64,000 nucleotides of DNA from Lapidilactobacillus achengensis (GTDB taxonomy: Bacteria; Bacillota; Bacilli; Lactobacillales; Lactobacillaceae): contig NZ_RHOV01000006.1 in assembly GCF_003946655.1 (NCBI RefSeq), positions 1 through 64,000 of the forward strand, read 5' to 3'. The translations under genes were made by a program, and so were the position numbers. The notes below the pieces were generated by a model that saw only the letters and a program-made list of their open reading frames with translations, was not told the origin of the DNA and ran no database searches. Shown one piece after another: positions 62,236 to 64,000 of this stretch. Numbering within the stretch: position 1 is the stretch's first letter; every line of letters starts with the position of its first letter.

Positions 62236-62697
62236 ATGGCAGTAGGTTATTTGTGGTTAGCGATCGTGATCGGAATTTTCGACTTGGTTGCCTTGGCCAC
62301 GAACTGGTTCTTCTTGGAGATCCATGCAGGTTGGTCAATGGTCCGCTTGATCATTGGCGGGATCCTAGCCGTGGGACTCACGATTTTGAATTTACGCTTG
62401 TCGGCGACCACTGATGCGGTCCAGCACCTGGTTTTGGCGATTTTCGCGTTGACCGCACTGCTTTGGGCCGTGATTCGGAAGGGGTTGGGCAAGCGCTATG
62501 TTTTGACCTCTTTAAGTACTAACGGCCTCAAGGACTGGCGGGCCTTTAGTGATTTCCGGATTGAAACGGATACGGCCGATCGCACGCTTCTCACGTTGAT
62601 CGACTTCGGTCAGCGCGAGTATCAGCTCAAGTTGATGGCCACCGAGGCGGAAGTTCGGGACTTCGTGACAGCACACATTAATCAGCAATCATCATGA
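62236..62697 (+). CDS. Membrane protein of unknown function
   Basis: 153 aa from ATG 62236 (GGGAGGTG upstream). Three membrane segments in residues 1-85, then a soluble C-terminal part of about 70 residues with LTSLSTNGLKDWRAFSDFRIETD, which looks like a small beta domain. No family recognised. It ends 23 bp before the next unknown gene, so the pair is probably one transcript. Confidence 0.65.
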   Translation: MAVGYLWLAIVIGIFDLVALATNWFFLEIHAGWSMVRLIIGGILAVGLTILNLRLSATTDAVQHLVLAIFALTALLWAVIRKGLGKRYVLTSLSTNGLKDWRAFSDFRIETDTADRTLLTLIDFGQREYQLKLMATEAEVRDFVTAHINQQSS

Positions 62698-62720
62698 ACA
62701 GCAACAATGGAGTGGAAAAA

Positions 62721-63167
62721 ATGGCAATTGAACAACGAAAGCAACGTATTTTTTATGGCCGTTGGTGGCAAGGTAGCAATCAGGCGACCCGAGATGGCGA
62801 ATTGAACAATGAAATCGAGAAATTTCTGGCTCAATACCCTGATCTGACTCAGTTTACTGGGATTGCTTTTCATGATATCCCAGGTGGTCTCCGCTACTTT
62901 ATTGGTTCGGAAAACTTGGGGATCGGTGAGGCTTTCACTTTGATCGCCGATGATTACTGGATCGAACCGGTGAAGAACGGTCGGGTGAAGCCGGTTTATC
63001 AGCGGATCCAGCGAGCGTTTAAAACAGATGATCTATCCGTGATCATTGAACCACTGGCTAATAGTACTGATTTCTTACCGATCAAGATCGAGAATTACCA
63101 GGTCGATGAAGAAACCGGTGAATTTCAGGTGGTCCAAGTGGAGATCCCGATCGATCCCAAACACTGA
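62721..63167 (+). CDS. Protein of unknown function
   Basis: 148 aa from ATG 62721 (GGAGTGG upstream; an ATG at 62694 overlaps the previous stop but lacks a ribosome site). Soluble, mixed alpha/beta, with FYGRWWQGSNQ near the start and FHDIPGGLRYFIGSENLG near residue 58; acidic C-terminus. No motif of known function. Followed by a terminator. Confidence 0.65.
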   Translation: MAIEQRKQRIFYGRWWQGSNQATRDGELNNEIEKFLAQYPDLTQFTGIAFHDIPGGLRYFIGSENLGIGEAFTLIADDYWIEPVKNGRVKPVYQRIQRAFKTDDLSVIIEPLANSTDFLPIKIENYQVDEETGEFQVVQVEIPIDPKH

Positions 63168-63193
63168 TTTATATTCTCAATAATCTAACTGCG

Positions 63194-63251
63194 AAATCGT
63201 TTCTTTTTCAATTGGGCCAAAGCGCCTGATTGTTTTGAGAAACGATTTTTT
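63194..63251 (+). terminator. Terminator
   Basis: AAATCGTTTCT pairs with AGAAACGATTTTTT around a 33-nt loop. Confidence 0.85.
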
Positions 63252-63377
63252 GCGTGGGCGGATCCGGGCACCAACTAACGGCAACAAGCGAGAAGCTAAC
63301 GATTAAGGGTTTATTAAGAATGTTCACAAAGATTAAGACTAGCTTGATAATAACAAGATAAGGAATAAAATAAGAAA

Positions 63378-63391
63378 TGAAAGCGCGTTCA
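63378..63391 (+). promoter_or_regulatory. cre-like site (CcpA)
   Basis: TGAAAGCGCGTTCA matches 13 of 14 positions of the degenerate catabolite-response consensus (TGWAANCGNTNWCA), with TGAA/TTCA symmetry, 22 bp before the start of the next gene. Confidence 0.55.
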
Positions 63392-63413
63392 ACTATTCGG
63401 GAGGCTTGGGCGA

Positions 63414-63872
63414 ATGGACAAGGATGTGGTGTTGTGTGGCAATCGAATCATCATTCTGATCATTGATCTGCTATTTGCCGGTCTGTTGGCTGTGACCTTA
63501 GTTTTGTACCAAGCTGATTTCCAAACGACGAATCGCTGGCTCCTGTTGTTGACGCTACATCCGCCGCTGTTGTTCGGCTTGCTACTCTTCTTTGACTTGG
63601 GTGGATTATTGGTGATTTATCACCTGAGTGAACAAACGCGAGTTGAGCGGCGGTTGCGCGTTATTCTGGGGGCGACCGCGGCAAGTGTCAACGGCTTGCC
63701 ACTAGTTGATTTAAGCATCATCGGGGCGGCGGCCGGTATCCTTGGTTTGGGCGGGTGGTTCGCGTTGGCGTCGCGAACTTGCTCGATTAGCTTAGTTGGT
63801 TGGTTTGCGCTGATTTTGGGTCTCTTTGTCGGGCAACAAGTTGCGCTTTGGTTGTATTTAGTGGGCAGGTGA
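63414..63872 (+). CDS. Four-segment membrane protein of unknown function
   Basis: 152 aa, GGGAGG upstream. Four hydrophobic stretches at about 8-30, 43-68, 85-115 and 125-150 (IIILIIDLLFAGLLAVTLVL and so on) with little else. No family recognised. It overlaps the next gene by 4 bp (GTGA) and follows a cre-like site. Confidence 0.65.
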   Translation: MDKDVVLCGNRIIILIIDLLFAGLLAVTLVLYQADFQTTNRWLLLLTLHPPLLFGLLLFFDLGGLLVIYHLSEQTRVERRLRVILGATAASVNGLPLVDLSIIGAAAGILGLGGWFALASRTCSISLVGWFALILGLFVGQQVALWLYLVGR

Positions 63873-64000
63873 CGGGGTTGAAATATTTCGAATTTATTCG
63901 GCATGTTTATTTGAAGCGGATGGTGCTGACGATTTTGGGCGTGCTCTTCATGATGGCGTTTGCCTTCATCGCCTTTATTTGTACGAGTTCGCTTGTTTCG
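63869..64000 (+). CDS. Partial gene at right edge, membrane protein
   Basis: 44 codons with no stop before the window ends, starting GTG 63869 in GTGA overlap with the previous gene (TTG 63878 is an alternative). Basic start (FEFIRHVYLKRM) then a hydrophobic segment (VLTILGVLFMMAFAFIAF). The start resembles N-termini of multi-pass membrane proteins, but too little is present for a family call. Confidence 0.55.
   Translation, partial: MTGLKYFEFIRHVYLKRMVLTILGVLFMMAFAFIAFICTSSLVS

Overview
The window reads as chromosomal DNA of a mid-GC member of the Lactobacillaceae (Firmicutes). The evidence is gene content and order typical of that group: secG-esterase-rnr-smpB, pta-tsaE, cdaA-cdaR-glmM followed by glmS, a comG operon leading into ytxK-like methyltransferase and ackA, potABCD with a cupin regulator, and strong GGAGG ribosome sites with frequent TTG and GTG starts. 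I cannot name the species. There is no rRNA, tRNA, CRISPR array, prophage or intact insertion sequence.

Layout. 1-910: non-coding structured repeats. 938-2803: azlC-azlD-azlC amino-acid export genes (minus). 3052-6571: peptidoglycan deacetylase, orphan PTS EIIC, exported alpha/beta hydrolase. 6726-7382: exported protein of unknown role. 7773-12621: secG, carboxylesterase, rnr and smpB, split by a composite repeat. 12897-14744: LytR-CpsA-Psr ligase and a small membrane protein. 14892-17675: metallo-beta-lactamase protein and PLP enzyme (minus). 18257-22362: ugp-type ABC importer, with a divergent TetR gene. 23385-28114: acetyltransferase, aldo/keto reductase, ClC channel, tubby-like protein, HAD phosphatase. 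28421-31237: ung, pta, tsaE, acetyltransferase. 31565-32874: two nucleases. 33428-35614: murB and a YhdH-type reductase. 35970-40333: regulator plus potABCD. 40667-46212: c-di-AMP synthesis and amino-sugar synthesis. 46592-48797: degV, acetyltransferase, sfsA. 48884-49553: composite repeat. 49618-52770: aromatic amino-acid type ABC transporter behind a tyrosine-rich leader peptide and two terminators. 52977-55853: DUF4097 protein, VanZ-like protein, YebC. 56049-62156: competence pseudopilus operon, methyltransferase, acetate kinase. 62236 to the end: small membrane and unknown proteins.

How the genes work together. Pta and AckA make the acetate/ATP branch from acetyl-CoA. GlmS and GlmM feed UDP-GlcNAc synthesis, and MurB, PgdA and the LCP ligase build or modify the wall. 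CdaA and CdaR set c-di-AMP. The comG genes build the DNA-uptake pseudopilus.

The most unusual content is non-coding. (1) A composite foldback element of about 670 bp has ends that are three-way-junction palindromes whose stems change in compensating ways between copies. It is complete at 48.9 and 8.9 kb, truncated at 0.4-0.9 kb, and present as a single half at the left edge. (2) A second palindromic repeat of about 125 bp has eight copies, with G-U wobble that suggests it folds as RNA in one orientation. (3) A short leader peptide with five Tyr codons lies before mutually exclusive hairpins and two terminators. (4) A 38-bp nested palindrome sits just after the promoter of the regulator-potABCD operon. 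(5) Repeated ATACCAATT sites surround the glmS promoter.
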